Source: Sanderia malayensis
Taxonomy: Eukaryota > Cnidaria > Scyphozoa > Semaeostomeae > Pelagiidae
Direction: 5' to 3'
Length of the DNA: 64,000 nucleotides
NCBI GenBank assembly: GCA_013076295.1
Contig: RQOL01000828.1
Span: forward strand, 5,525,840 to 5,589,839
Below, piece by piece: positions 24,430 through 35,523 of this stretch (the stretch's first letter is position 1; every line of letters begins with the position of its first letter). The position numbers were made by a program, and so were the translations under genes. The notes beneath the pieces were generated by a model that saw nothing but the letters and a program-made list of their open reading frames with translations, had not been told where the DNA came from and searched no databases.

Positions 24430-25897
24430 AACATAATTGAGAAAGTTCCTGATGACGTAGCTACGCCATTTGTTTCACCTATAGTTGTTGTGCCCAAAAA
24501 GAATGGCTCAATCAGAATTTGCGTGGACATGCGTTGTGCTAACAAGGCTATAAAACGAGTCACACATAATATTCCAACAGTTGATGACGTCACAATGCAA
24601 CTCAACGGTGCATGTTATTTTTCGAAATTGGATCTCAATCAGGCCTACCACCAAATTGAGCTACATCCTGATTCACGTTACATAACTACGTTCACAACAC
24701 ACGAAGGTCTTTTTTGCTATAAGAGACTAAGTATGGGCATTAATGCCGCTTTTGAGGCCTTCCATTACGCACTACAGAATGCTTTACGTGGTGTTAAAGG
24801 TGTCTTAAATTTAGTGGATGACATATTGGTATTTGGAACAACACGCGAAGAGCATGATTTAGCTCTAAGAAACTGTCTTGAAAGATTGCAAGAATGTGGT
24901 TTGACACTCAACAAGGATAAATGTGACTTTTTGAAAACAGAAATTGATTTTTATGGTGTATGTATGGTTTATGATTTTTATTTTTCCAGAGAGGGGATAA
25001 AGCCTGACCCCAAGAAAATTGAGGCTTTTATCAAGGCACCCAGACCACAAAACGCGTCTGAAGTTCGAAGCATTTTAGGAATGGCCAATTATTCATCTCG
25101 GTACATTCCCAATTACGCAAGTATCACAGAGCCCATACGCAGGCTCACTCGGAAAAATGTAGTTTTTGTTTGGAATACAGAGCACGCAAACGCTTTCAAC
25201 AAACTAAAACAGGCATTAAGCAAAAGTCCAGTTATGGCTTACTTTGATGTTCAAAAGGAGACACAAATAGTAGTTGATGCTAGCCCGGTCGGGATTTCAG
25301 CGATTCTCGCCCAAGCACCCAAGGGGACAAATGATTTTCGCATCGTTGCATACGCTTCCCGTGCTCTCACGGATGTTGAACAGCGATATTCACAAACAGA
25401 GCGCGAAGCACTCAGTATTGTGTGGGGCATAGAATATTTTCATTTATTCGTATATGGTGCGCCCTTTACACTCATCACCGATCATAAGCCCTTGGAATGT
25501 ATTTACGGCAACCCACAATCGAAACCGCCCGCGCATATTGAACGCTGGCTATTGCGGTTGCAGCAATATGAATTTTCAGTGAAATACAAACCAGGAGCGG
25601 AAAATCCGGCAGACTATTTATCACGCCATCCAATCGCACAGCCTACCAAAGAAAATAAAGCAGAATTGCATGTAAACGCATTAACCAAACACGCAGTACC
25701 CAGGAGTATGTCGTTAGCAGAAATTATTTCAGCTACTAATGAAGATAAAACATTAGAAGAAGTAAAAACAGCAATTACATCCGGTAATTGGAATTCACCT
25801 GCGGTACATCCATTCAAGGCAGTAAAGGATGAGCTCACAATTAACCACTCAAATGGAGTTATTTTACGCGGTACAAGGATCATCATGCCAACGCCCT
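24430..25897 (+). pseudogene. gypsy 1 reverse transcriptase - RNase H
   Basis: After the MITE the frame continues VSPIVVVPKKNGSIRICVDM (RT fingers), FSKLDLNQAYHQIEL, LVDDILVF (catalytic DD; VDD is a variant of the usual YxDD), KCDFLKTEIDFYGV and then RNase H (VVDASPVGISAILAQ, YSQTEREALSIVWG, TDHKPLECIYG, NPADYLSRHP). The frame then shifts near 25,897 into the integrase frame. The ATG at 24,490 is internal and not a true start. Confidence 0.9.
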
Positions 25898-27040
25898 TGC
25901 AAAATTGCACACAAAGGCCACCAGGGTATCGCAAAAACCAAAGCTTTAATTCGCGAGAAAGTTTGGTTCCCTCTCATTGACAAATTTGTTCAAGACGAAG
26001 TCGACAAGTGCCTCGCTTGTCAAGCAATTGGTAAAGAAAATCCACCTGAGCCACTGCGAATGACAAAGTTGCCAGATGGCCCATGGCAACGTCTCAACAT
26101 AGATTTCTACGGTCCGCTGCCGAGCCGCAAATATTTACTGGTAATAATTGACGCGTATTCCCGTTTCCCAGTTGTTGAGATCACTCGTTCAACTGCAACA
26201 TCAGCAATAATACCTATCCTTGACAAGATCTTTGCAATGCACGGAATACCGCTTACCGTTAAAGCTGATGGAGGACCGCCATTTAATGGCAATGACTTCA
26301 AACGCTACATGAAGACGCTTGGAATTAATTTTCCCCCACCAACACCATTGTGGCCACAGGCTAATGGGGAAGTTGAGAGTTTCAACAGACCGCTCGGAAA
26401 ATCCATCCGCGCGGCAGTAGCAGAAGGCCGCAATTGGCGGCAGGATGTTCAGCGTTTCTTACTCGCATACCGCACGACCCCACATTCTTCAACAAATGTG
26501 CCGCCCGCTGAACTTTTATTTAATCGCACCGTAAACGGAAAGTTACCAGGCCTTATGTTGAAGAAACATCTTAACAGACACAATGAAGCAAAGAACAATG
26601 ACGAAATTGCGAAACAGAAGCAAAAAGAGTATGCAGACAAAAAGTGACACGCACGACCTTCTGATATTTCTGTCGGTGACACTGTTCTCGTGAAGCAAGA
26701 CAAAGAAAATAAATTATCGACAAGATTCAACACGGCACCGTACATCGTAATATCACGACAAGGTTCGAAAGTGACTGCGGAAAATGACAATCATCGCATA
26801 ACTCGAAACGTGAGTTTCTTCAAAAGATTACCTGGAGGAGAGGAAGAAGAGGAAGAAGAGTCGAGCGCCGTTGAAGTAGAAAGTGGTGACGCTGAGGATG
26901 AACGCTATATCGCTGAACCATTCCCTGTTATACTTCCTGAGGATGCGGAGACAGAGGAGGACGAAGCTGTTAGACGATATCCAGTGAGGAGGAGAAATCG
27001 AACACAACTGTTCGGACCAGCAATTTATTTAGTACTATAA
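25898..27040 (+). pseudogene. gypsy 1 integrase with acidic C-terminal tail
   Basis: Starts in the integrase zinc-binding region (HKGHQGIAKTKALIREKVWF; CLACQ), followed by the catalytic core (NIDFYGPLP with first Asp, KADGGPPFNG with second Asp, PLWPQANGEVESFNR with the Glu). A TGA at 26,645 interrupts the frame. The continuation 26,648-27,040 reads DISVGDTVLVKQ, then a run of Glu and RRYPVRRRNRT before the stop. Normal role is insertion of retrotransposon cDNA; this copy is inactive. Confidence 0.88.
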
Positions 27041-27178
27041 GTAGTTTCCGTTTTAGTATTCATATTCGCTTAATTTGTTTGTGTTGCGAAATGGACGCCC
27101 CAGCAGTAATTTTGTTTTGTTGTGAGAGGACACCAAGTATCGTTAGGTATAATCCGTTTTTCTTAAAAAGGGGAGTAT

Positions 27179-27316
27179 TGTAGTGTAGAGACTAACCCCC
27201 CGGTTTTGCGGTCACTAGGGCCCAGCCCCCTTAGGTCGGGAACTCGGACACGAGGAGGGAAAGATGGCGATCTTAAGAATAAACCCAGAAGTTCCAAGCC
27301 AGTTTGGAACACTATA
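27179..27316 (+). repeat. Right LTR of gypsy element 1 (138 bp)
   Basis: Same sequence as the left LTR: TGTAGTGTAGAGACTAACCC ... CCAGTTTGGAACACTATA. It lies directly after the purine tract AAAAAGGGGAGTAT. The flank after it (GAGGG) resembles the five bases before the left LTR (GAGGA), a probable mutated target duplication. Confidence 0.9.
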
Positions 27317-27351
27317 GAGGGTAACATAAGGAGAGTAGAGTTTTTGATCAC

Positions 27352-28924
27352 ATGGAAGACATCTTACCATTTGAAGTTCCAGACACCATCATTACCAGTG
27401 CAGCCACTGGATCTAGCTGCACAGTCACAAACCATATGGGACATATTGATATTCATCCAGTTGAAGTATCACACAATGCTGGTGGCAGTGGGGACATTGG
27501 TCCAAGCAGCGCAAATTTCATGCAAAGCAGCAGTGTCCCAGGAATGTCAAATGTAAGTGACAGATTTGTTGATGGCTTCAGTAGCAGCTCTACAATCTCT
27601 GGCCCAGAGGCCATTCCTGCTGGAACAGATAATGCAAGCTTTAAATTTTGATGAAAGATTATCCTAGTGACGACGGGGATGGTGCTACAGCTTCTACTAA
27701 GATACCATCTTTTGACGTCCCAACAGCGGAGGATTTTCCAGACAATGTTGGTCTCAAAGAATCTCTATTGGGATTAGCAGCTAGCAACATCAAGACTGAC
27801 GAGCTTGAAAGGGTTAAGGTTCGACGCGCATATGTTTGGAACGATGCAAAAGTGAAATTGGGAAAGTGAATATCAAAGCTTGGTCAAAGTCAATAAAAGT
27901 GCAATTTGCAGGGGGGGTCGGGTGTGGATGATGGAGGCCCAAAGCGTGAGGTGAGCTACCTCATTAGTTCATACTATGGTGTGCAAGTCCAACATGTTTC
28001 AAGGCAAACCTGATGCCCGTTGTTTTTCCAATAATTTTACGGCATTAAAGGACATACAGACTCTACGGACAATTTTGTCTATGGGCAATACTTCAACAAG
28101 GTAAGGTTGCCCAGAACCATCATTTTATGCGCCCCCAGCTGTGAACTATATTTTTTTGGTGCCATTGATAAAGTCAGCTGCAATTTTGAGTATATACCTC
28201 AATGTTTCCCAGAAATACTTGCATTCGTAAAGAGTCTGCAGGATGCGGAAACAGAAGCAGCATTTCAAGAGATATGCGATGAAAACATCAATACTTTGTT
28301 TGATGCTGGCATCACCAAGCCAAGATTATTTTTGGAAGATAAAGAAAGCATCATTGAAAGCCTATATCTTGGAAAACTGTTATTGGATACTCCATGTTGT
28401 CATTGTTGAAATTTCTTGATAGAATGTCCTTGCATGGGTTTCTTCAGATGGTGAGGAAACATCCTGAAGATTCACGCTATCTTTTTCAAGGAATAAGCAA
28501 ATCACCCCTCACAGCAGACTACGTTGATGATCCTTTTTTACCACAGCTATCGGACAGTGGTTCTAATCGTCGCAGCCTTGAGGAAGAATTACTGATGAAT
28601 TTTACACTTTATCTTGAAGACTTAGAAAAAGACGTTGTCACAGCGGAGTTACTATGTCCTGAAAATGACTCCTTATCAAAGATTGTGCTGCATTTGGATG
28701 ATTTCTTGCAGTTTGTCTCTAGATCACCAAACGTTCTATGTCTAGGGTTTTCCACAACTCCATCAATAATTTCCAACCATGTTGATACAAAACGAAAGAT
28801 TTCAGTGTCAACTTGCGCGCCGCTGTTGTGTATTCCGGTAAAAACAAGTCTTCTCGCTTATGACTCATTTAAACCAGACTTTTTTGATTGTATTGTATCA
28901 TTGCTAGGACTCGCGCAAATATGA
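27352..28924 (+). pseudogene. HECT-type E3 ligase-like gene, single block, broken by frameshifts
   Basis: Open pieces at 27,352-27,651, 27,648-27,869, 28,107-28,409 and 28,394-28,924 lie in changing frames without introns. Around 27,880-27,960 the text reads FAGG.GVDDGGPKRE, matching the HECT N-lobe. The last piece ends LCLGFSTTP ... ISVSTCAPLLCIPVK ... AYDSFKPDFFDCIVSLLG, matching the HECT C-lobe end, in which the catalytic Cys lies in the TC motif and the protein ends shortly after. HECT enzymes transfer ubiquitin from that Cys to substrates. At least three frame breaks make this a pseudogene. Multi-copy, intron-poor HECT-like genes of this kind are common in cnidarians (recalled), so it may be transposon-borne. 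Confidence 0.7.
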
Positions 28925-29149
28925 TTTAATAATGTAACAATGCAATAACGCAACATTAGTCTTCTTTTTTTAACGCTTATAACATTTACTTCACAATATA
29001 TCTTTCAGTTGCAATTTTGATGCTATTTTGCTTACATTTGTTAGATTATGTCTCAAGTTTTATTATTGTTATTGTTTATGTAATGTAGCTACATTAATTA
29101 TCATCATTACTAGGAAGGCTGGCGCGCTTGGCGCGCCACCTCCCTTGTG

Positions 29150-29446
29150 TTTTGGCCTTCGGTCTGAGTGGAACAGCGATCTTGAACAAAAGTGGGGTGG
29201 GTTCCTGTTATTTTGGCCTTCGATCTGAGTGGAACAGCGATCTTCAACAAAAGTGGGGTGGGTTTCTGTTGTTTTGGCCTTCAATCTGAGTGGAACAGCG
29301 ATCTTCAACAAAAGTGGTGTGGGCTTCTGTTGTTTTGGCCTTCAATCTGAGTGGAACAGCGATCTTCAACAAAAGTGGGGTGGGTTTCTGTTGTTTTGTC
29401 TTTCGATGTGAGAGGAACAGCGATCTTGAACAAAAGTGGGGTGGGA
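29150..29446. repeat. 61-bp tandem repeat, about 5 copies
   Basis: Units start with TTTTGGCCTTC near 29150, 29211, 29272 and 29333, with a diverged copy (TTTTGTCTTTC) at 29394. Each holds CTGAGTGGAACAGCGATCTT and CAACAAAAGTGGGGTGGG. The copies differ at few positions, so the array is young or homogenised. Open frames on both strands across it are by-products of the period. Confidence 0.95.
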
Positions 29447-29512
29447 TTTTAAATACAACTCCAATCATTCTTTCCAGGAAGTTGGATGTGACAATCCTTC
29501 TAATTCCATTAT

Positions 29513-30960
29513 TTATTTGAAATAGTTATAATACTCATTTTCAGTATTGTCCGGTGAAATTTGAACGACATGTTGCTCCAAGGCTTCAATCTCATCATGG
29601 GGTACCTCTACTAGCTGTTCTGAATGCCCAGATCTTTCTGGTAGGAAAAACATTGTATCTGGCTGACCTTGTAATATATCAAATTTTGATTTTCTTATGT
29701 AATGTTTATTCCAATGGACGCTGAGGTCATCGCGCAACAAGTGGGAGAAGCAATGCCAAAGGCACTCTTTATGAAATTCATTTCCTGCGAGGAAATGGCC
29801 TTTTTCGGCCAAGTCCTTGAAGAAATTTATCCAACAGTCTTTTCTACTCTTTCCGAAAAACGACCACCAGGCTTCAATACGTTGATTGCGCTTGGATTCC
29901 ACAAACCGATGTGACTTTTTCTTGCTATATTCGCAATTGCATTCGGACTTTAAAGTGACTTGCATGGTAGCCATGGTGTAGTTTTTGCTACCTGGGTCTG
30001 TGCACAGAACTACTGGGCATCCACTGCACTCTTTAACGCAATCCAAATAAAGCCCAGCTGTGACGGATGGATTGTTGTTCATACGTATTAATTTTAACCA
30101 CAGAAACTTTCTACTGTACCGTTCGATACAGCCATGTATGGGAAACCCGAATTCTTTCAACTTGTCGTATCAGTCGGCATGCCACGCAAAGTTTGGGTCA
30201 GACGATGAATACTCTCTCCTCTTCAATATTCTGCGTTTCCAACAATGGCGTAGGTAGGAAATTTTATCCGGGGGGGGGGGTGGGGGCGAGAAATTCCGAC
30301 TTTCCGACAAAAATTTAATAATCATTTTTGTTTCTTCAAGACTATGATTATAAGATAAGGAAATTAGAAACTGAACGTAAAAAGAAGATATTTATTTTCC
30401 GACAAGATCAGCAATTTCCGACAAAACGGCATTTTAGCTCTAAAGGGGGGTTTTTCGCCCCCTGACCCTCCTTTATCTACCCTGCTGTTTCCTAGCTTCA
30501 AAACCAATTGGGTCAATTTCTTTCATTATTGCTGCCACTCTGTTTCTTGTGATTGAAACTCCATGCACCAAGCGCAATGAGTGCCATACTGAACAATGCC
30601 CACCTGCTGCTCTGTGATAAATAATTTAAGGTGGTCGTCATCAACGTCATCATTGTACCTCTTTAACCCGTACGCTCTCAATCGACGCTGGAATGTAGAC
30701 ATTGGAATAGATATGCCATGATACTTGGCAAAGAATGCCAAAATAATTGCATAACCATAGCCACAACTTACATTTTCATCAGTTCCTCTTCGATCTTTTG
30801 CTGGGAACTTTTGTTTTCTTCTTCCTTGGTCGTAGGTGTGCCACAACACAAGCAATACAGAAAGTGTGCACTTCGAGTATCTGCTCACCACAGTTGGTAC
30901 AATAGGTTGTCACTTCACTCTCATCTGGATCCATTACGACTAACTAACAATACGGACTAA
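29513..30960 (-). pseudogene. Integrase-core (DDE)-like gene of a transposon family, split by a hAT MITE
   Basis: The minus-strand protein is readable in order. About 30,526-30,820 gives the N-terminal HTH-like part (STFQRRLRAYGLKRYNDDVD). A frameshift near 30,600 then leads to SVWHSLRLVHGVSITRNRV. Skipping the MITE at 30,243-30,486 continues MKEIDPIGFEARKRRILKRR. Next come PNFAWHAD, a TGA, and YDKLKEFGFPIHGCIERYSR. The remaining frame (29,513-30,160) has CTDPGSKN (second Asp position), NQRIEAWWSFFGKSRKD (Glu position), WINFFKDL and FLPE. This is the rve-like integrase-core family seen in multi-copy cnidarian genes with YDKLKPYGF..HGCIDGFSR (recalled). The stop, frameshift and insertion make it non-functional. 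Confidence 0.75.
30243..30486. mobile_element. hAT-like MITE R2, copy 1
   Basis: Starts CAATGGCGTAGGTAGGAAAT and ends near CTACCCTGCT. It is flanked by an 8-bp near-perfect duplication, GTTTCCAA (30,235-30,242) and GTTTCCTA (30,487-30,494). It belongs to the same family as the reverse-oriented copy at 33,148-33,352 (shared AAATTTTAT, CCGACAAAACGGCA, TTTAGCTCTA). The 8-bp duplication and the CA.TGGCG ends suggest hAT. A G10 run lies at about 30,270-30,280. Removing it restores the integrase-like frame on the minus strand. Confidence 0.8.
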
Positions 30961-31638
30961 CACTTGGCGAAGATTGAATAGGGACAACACATGGCTTATT
31001 AACACTGGCATTCACCAGTATTAGGGCCCATATAAGAACGAACCTTAAATTTACCTAAAACAGTAGGGTGCAGCAGAAGGAGATGTAAATTCCAGATTGT
31101 CTGTCATTATTTTGCTCATCAAAGTAAGTAACAGATGTCAGTTTTTCTCATCCCTGATGAGGGTGACATCACAACTCTTGATAAACTGTCGGGGCAGTTT
31201 CTTTGAACAATACCTTGAATATTGTCAGATGGTGAATACCGGAACACATTCGAACGCTCTTGTGCTCTCTCTGAATGGTCTTACTTTAAAACGGCAAACT
31301 TTAGACGTATGGTTAATCAAGGGTTGTCTGCATGTGAAAAAATGCCTGAAGATTCGGAAAATAGGTTGCAGCAGAATGCATTACTCTTTGCAGCAGTGTA
31401 CGCTGGCGATTTTGGTCCAGCAGATATACAGACATTAATAGCAGCAAAACAAATTCTTTCTCGGACATTATTATATTTTCATAAACAGATAAACAGAGAA
31501 ACTTCGAGATGACCTTTGTTATTAATCAAGAAAAAGTTTGAATAAACCGTGTACAATAATTGGCGTTGTTGTGAAATTGAGACGATGCTAATCTCCGATG
31601 ACAGGAATCAAAGAGACAACAATGCTGCCTTAAAATAA
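30961..31638. other. Non-coding stretch, no gene recognised
   Basis: Two overlapping plus-strand frames (31,097-31,438 and 31,222-31,512) are open but have no recognisable motifs and are frame alternatives of one another. Confidence 0.35.
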
Positions 31639-32105
31639 GGCCCCGTTCACACGATGCCGGATTCATTTCGTTTCGGATTCCATAGGCAATCCGATACGAA
31701 ATTTTCTCCTGTTCACACGATGCCGGATTCACTTTCGTTTTCTGTTCACACGACTACGCTCCGCTCCGCGCGCCCCACAGGCCCACACCAATGCCTATTG
31801 TTAAAACAATTGCCACGTGACAGCTAAGCATCACTCGCTCTTGAGAGTGTCGAATAGTTGGCGCCAATGCTGCAAATAGAGGTTCTGGAGCACAAAGCGT
31901 ATCGGATTCATGCGTTCACACGAGCCCAAAAGCAATCCGATATGAAAAGCGATCCGAAACGTTTCACCTTCAGAGCGGAGTGATTTGACTCCGGAAAAGC
32001 GATCCGAAACGTTTCGGATTGGCATGGTGTCGTGTGAACAGAAAGGCTATCCGATATGAAAAGCGATCCGAAACGATATGAATCCGGCATCGTGTGAACG
32101 GGGCC
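31639..32105. mobile_element. 467-bp MITE with GGCCCCGTTCACACG termini (Harbinger-like)
   Basis: Terminal inverted repeats GGCCCCGTTCACACGATGCC / GGCATCGTGTGAACGGGGCC, flanked by TAA on both sides (31,636-31,638 and 32,106-32,108). The interior holds many repeats of the terminal module (TTCACACGATGCCGGATTCA at 31,651 and 31,713; repeated GCGATCCGAAACG in the right half). The 3-bp TAA target suggests a PIF/Harbinger-type element. Confidence 0.85.
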
Positions 32106-32319
32106 TAAAGCAACCTCGAGAGCACCCCTTATTTTACTGGCCGGTCTTTTTCATCCTTACGTGTGAAACGAATAAAGCAGACCTTTCAAAGGAGACCATA
32201 TACACGGACAGCCAGAGTGTTAATTACCCTAATCCCTAAAAGAATGTCCTTATTTTGCTCGTGTATACGGGCCCTTACCAGGTCCTTTTCCGCGTTAATT
32301 TCAGTCCTTCATTGTGTTC

Positions 32320-32450
32320 GGACCTCGTTGAAGGTACTGAACTACGAAATGCATTGTAAATAATATTACTAATCAAGCGTTTTGACCTTGTTGAAGGTAC
32401 TAAACAACAAAATACAAAACGTCCCTACCTCGTTGAAGGTACTGAATAAA
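32320..32450 (+). repeat. Short tandem repeat, 3 units, followed by (AAC)n
   Basis: GACCTCGTTGAAGGTACTGAA-like words recur near 32,323, 32,383 and 32,428, followed by an (AAC)n microsatellite at about 32,448-32,471. No coding potential. Confidence 0.6.
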
Positions 32451-32483
32451 AACAACAACAACAACAACAAAACTACAATCGTA

Positions 32484-32925
32484 GAGCATGCCATTTTTTC
32501 GGGCTTGGGTGGCCTTATGCCTGCAGTCCCTTTGGCTATTAGTTTCTTACGAGGTTACCGGCGGCTGCCAGGTGGTGTCGTCTGTAAGGTGCTTCCATTA
32601 TTATTTATTATTGTTTCGTTATAATTTGTTTAGCCTTACCATTTGTTCCTGACCTGCCATTTCCTAGGTGATATTATTTGGAGGGGAGAGAAATTGTTGA
32701 CACCCCTTTATTGAATTTCTGACATACTAGTTGGATATTAGAAAGATACGTTAGATATAAGATGTTATAGATAAGAAAATTTACGTCTGTGATTTCGAGG
32801 AAGTCACTTATTTTCTGTGGCGGAATGGTTTTCGGAATCGGAATCACCGACCGTAAATGCCTTTCTCTACTCAAGCAATCCGGGCCTGGAAGGCTAACCG
32901 CCCAATTTATCGAGATAACATGAAT
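32484..32925 (+). repeat. Dispersed repeat family R1, copy D
   Basis: Begins with GGGTGGCCTTATGCCTGC and GAGGTTACCGGCGG, as in copy A. It ends with the conserved block ACCGACCGTAAATGCC, CAAGCAATCCGGGCC and GGCTAACCGCCCAATTT. Copies A and D are nearly colinear over about 420 bp. Confidence 0.7.
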
Positions 32926-33147
32926 CAAATGCAAGATGCTTTAGTCCTGATTATTGGTTTTACATCACAGCAGCACTCATTTTAACAATGTTAACAGCTA
33001 CTAGTTTAATTGTTAATGGATATCTCTTGAGGCTGCCTTAATTCTAGAATATCAATATATCGACGTTACTAAAAGACGGAAAACACCGGAACATGCCAGA
33101 ATAATCCGAGAACAGAATGAACATTCCAAGAACAATCCAAGAACACA

Positions 33148-33352
33148 CAGTGGCGTAGTTAGAGGGGGTTAGGGGGGCAAAAACCCCCCTGTAGAGCTAA
33201 ACTGCCGTTTTGTCGGAAAATAAATGTCTTCTTTTTACGTTTAGTTCTAGAAAATTTCTTATCTTATATTCATAGTCTTGAAGAAATATGAAATTTTTGT
33301 CAGAAAATCTGAATTTCTCACCTCCCTATAAAATTTCCTATCTGCGCCATTG
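33148..33352. mobile_element. hAT-like MITE R2, copy 2 (reverse orientation)
   Basis: Starts CAGTGGCGTAGTTAGAG and ends CTATCTGCGCCATTG, forming imperfect terminal inverted repeats. Flanks AGAACACA (33,140-33,147) and AGAACATG (33,353-33,360) are a degraded 8-bp target duplication (6 of 8). Same family as copy 1 at 30,243-30,486 but 39 bp shorter. No coding capacity. Confidence 0.8.
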
Positions 33353-34418
33353 AGAACATGCCAAGAACAGGTTTAGATAATCGTTAAAAAGCCAACAACA
33401 ATCCATTCCTATTAATAACCAAATTAAAAAGAGCCGTTCTTACCATTTCTGTTTTGTGGATTGGTGGAAAACAACAAAAGCTTGTAAGAACAACAGAAGT
33501 TAATTGTTGTTATCATGGCGGCCTAAATGTTGAACAAGAAAGTTAAATTTAATGTTACTTCCAATCATTGTTTATGTTTTGGAACCTTTCAACAGCAGCA
33601 CATGTTGTATATGGCTTTTTCTTGAAACAAGATTCTTCTCCTTTCTTTTGCAACTCATAACAATTTCTTTTATGTGGCCAACTCTTCCATTCAATTTTAA
33701 GCTTATTTAATTGAACAGTTTTCGATTTTAGTTCAAAGTCATTCTTATTAACCTCATCCGGATGGATACTGAGTATACCAACGACAGGTGAACGTTTATA
33801 TGATTTCTTTGCGCATGAGATCACACTCGGTGGGGGCAATGGAACTCACACACGTCGTGTGAGTTCCCTTGTCCCCACCAAGAATTTGAATCAAAAGCCT
33901 GTTTTACCATTGCAAACATGATGTTATGAATGACATGACAATGCGCTCTCTGAACTATTTTCAAAGTTAATAGCGGAAAAAGTATACAAAAGCAATTTGC
34001 TATGCTCTTATGTTATCGCCATATTAATCAGTGCGCCAAAATCTACAGGTTTTTTTAAAAAGGAAAGCACTATGCAAAAGGTCGTTGCATTGGCACTTTA
34101 AAAATATTTGGGTTGGAGAACAAAAAAAAAGTTGCGAAGACCATGACATATCAAAAATATCTCCCCGAGTCAAACCCCCAGAAACACAGAAACGATCGAG
34201 ATATGGGGATTTTGCCTAAGCGGTAGTCGATTGATCGAGGTTACACTGAAGATTAACAGAAAGTGTTTAGTTTACTATAAATACGAGGGTAGATTAGCAT
34301 GAAAAGTCATATATTTGTTATTTTTACATGTGTAGCTACACTATCGCTATACTTATGAAAAAATAAGTAACATTATAATTGCCAAGTAAAATGTTTCTTA
34401 TTTTAGCTGTGATGTTTA
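33353..34418. other. Non-coding stretch containing one strong hairpin
   Basis: Apart from the hairpin at 33,829-33,879 no structure is recognised. The minus-strand frame 33,555-33,839 is Lys-rich with no known domain. A phrase GCGGTAGTCGA.T.ATCGAG near 34,220-34,239 recurs at 35,048-35,068. Confidence 0.35.
33829..33879. repeat. 51-bp hairpin-forming inverted repeat
   Basis: Arms 33,829-33,851 and 33,857-33,879 pair at 21 of 23 positions (GGTGGGGGCAATGGAACTC.. against ..GAGTTCCCTTGTCCCCACC) around the 5-base loop ACGTC. No known family is recognised. Confidence 0.85.
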
Positions 34419-34775
34419 AGCTAAGGCGCCACGAGGAACATTTTTCATGCGCATGCAATGCAACATGTCCCATAGCTGCGCCTGAAAATGTTCCCCGTGG
34501 AGCCAGGTACAAATTGTTGCAAAGACTGTTTAATTTTTGTTGCTTGTTGCTCCACAGCAAAAGCGAGAGCACGGAAAGGGACCACGGGAGCAAAATAGAT
34601 CTGAATCTATTTTGTCCCCGTGCTCCCGCAACAAATTTTTTGCTCCACCCAGTGTTATTTGTTGCATTGCAGAGGAGAAATTACCATGGGCCACGAGCGA
34701 GTTTTTTCGTGCGCATGCAATGGAGCAATGTTGCATTGCATACACATGAAAAATGTTCCTCGTGGCGCCTTAGCT
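34419..34775. mobile_element. 357-bp MITE with AGCTAAGGCGCC termini and TTA target
   Basis: Ends AGCTAAGGCGCCACGAGGAA / TTCCTCGTGGCGCCTTAGCT pair along roughly 45 bp. TTA flanks both sides (34,416-34,418; 34,776-34,778). The centre carries further inverted modules (GGGAGCAAAATAGATCTGAA and ..CTATTTTGTCCCCGTGCTCC). Probably a non-autonomous Harbinger-like element. Confidence 0.85.
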
Positions 34776-35523
34776 TTAGAGTGGAAATTGTACTGAGCAA
34801 TTTTCTATGCATGGACGCCAGAGTATTACCCACGACTACTCTCCAAGCATTTAACATGACTCTCTACTCTGGCCTGTCACATTGTCGTATGTATTTTAGA
34901 ATATTGATAATAGTTAGCATAATAAAATATAAAGATAGAATAGCTGTAGCTACAGTTAAACACCGATAAGTGGAGCTCCCAAGGTAGAAAAACTTATCGA
35001 CGTTTTGGAAGCAGAAAAACGTTCCAAATATCGGAAGTTCGATATAAGCGGTAGTCGACTCATCGAGCTTCAGCTTTATACATTTATGCATGGCTTCCTT
35101 TGCACGTCAAAATAATTGAATTCACAGAGGGTTAGTTACAGTTAGAGCTACCATAAGGAAAACAGTGCTTTCCCCTCCTGTTGTGTTTAGTTAATCCTCA
35201 CTTATGCTTTAAAAACTACTGATTAATTACATTAATTATTGACACATGTCATGAACGCAATCCATTTTTACTACTTTAATCTATAAATACAAAAACTTAC
35301 TTTGGCCAAGCTATTGTTAAATTATTGAATATGTACCAAATGACTCCATGTACGCCTGTGCAATTTTAAAACAGAACTGATACTGAGCCTAGAAATAAAG
35401 AGAATTATCATCATCAATTACCATCTTATTGGAATAAAAATTGACTTTGAAATCCAATCCACTTAGATTTGAATTTCAAGACAAACCTAAAACAAACTTT
35501 TTAAATTTGGGTAGCTAAAAATG
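34776..35523. other. Intergenic stretch downstream of the phosphatase gene
   Basis: No coding sequence recognised. It must contain the 3' UTR and poly(A) site of the minus-strand phosphatase gene if the stop at 35,524 is real, but no signal is convincing. Confidence 0.3.

Larger units (their letters stand above)
19667..27316 (+). mobile_element. Ty3/gypsy LTR retrotransposon 1, degenerate, carrying nested insertions
   Basis: Left LTR 19,667-22,918 (interrupted) and right LTR 27,179-27,316 (138 bp). Both start TGTAGTGTAGAGAC and end GGAACACTATA. Without its insertion the left LTR is 143 bp; a 5-bp indel (AGGAG) accounts for the difference. A primer-binding site TGGCGACGAGG follows at 22,921, and a purine tract AAAAAGGGGAGTA precedes the right LTR. 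Coding order is gag, RT, RNase H, integrase, all on the plus strand. The element is dead: it has frameshifts near 23,620 and 25,897, a stop at 26,645, a MITE inside pol, and no recognisable protease between the zinc knuckle and RT. Confidence 0.93.

Noticed and set aside
29028..29520. Several 60-80-codon frames on both strands
   Set aside because: By-products of the 61-bp tandem repeat.
31140..31200. CTGATGAG word suggesting a second hammerhead
   Set aside because: No GAAA core segment or cleavage stem follows.
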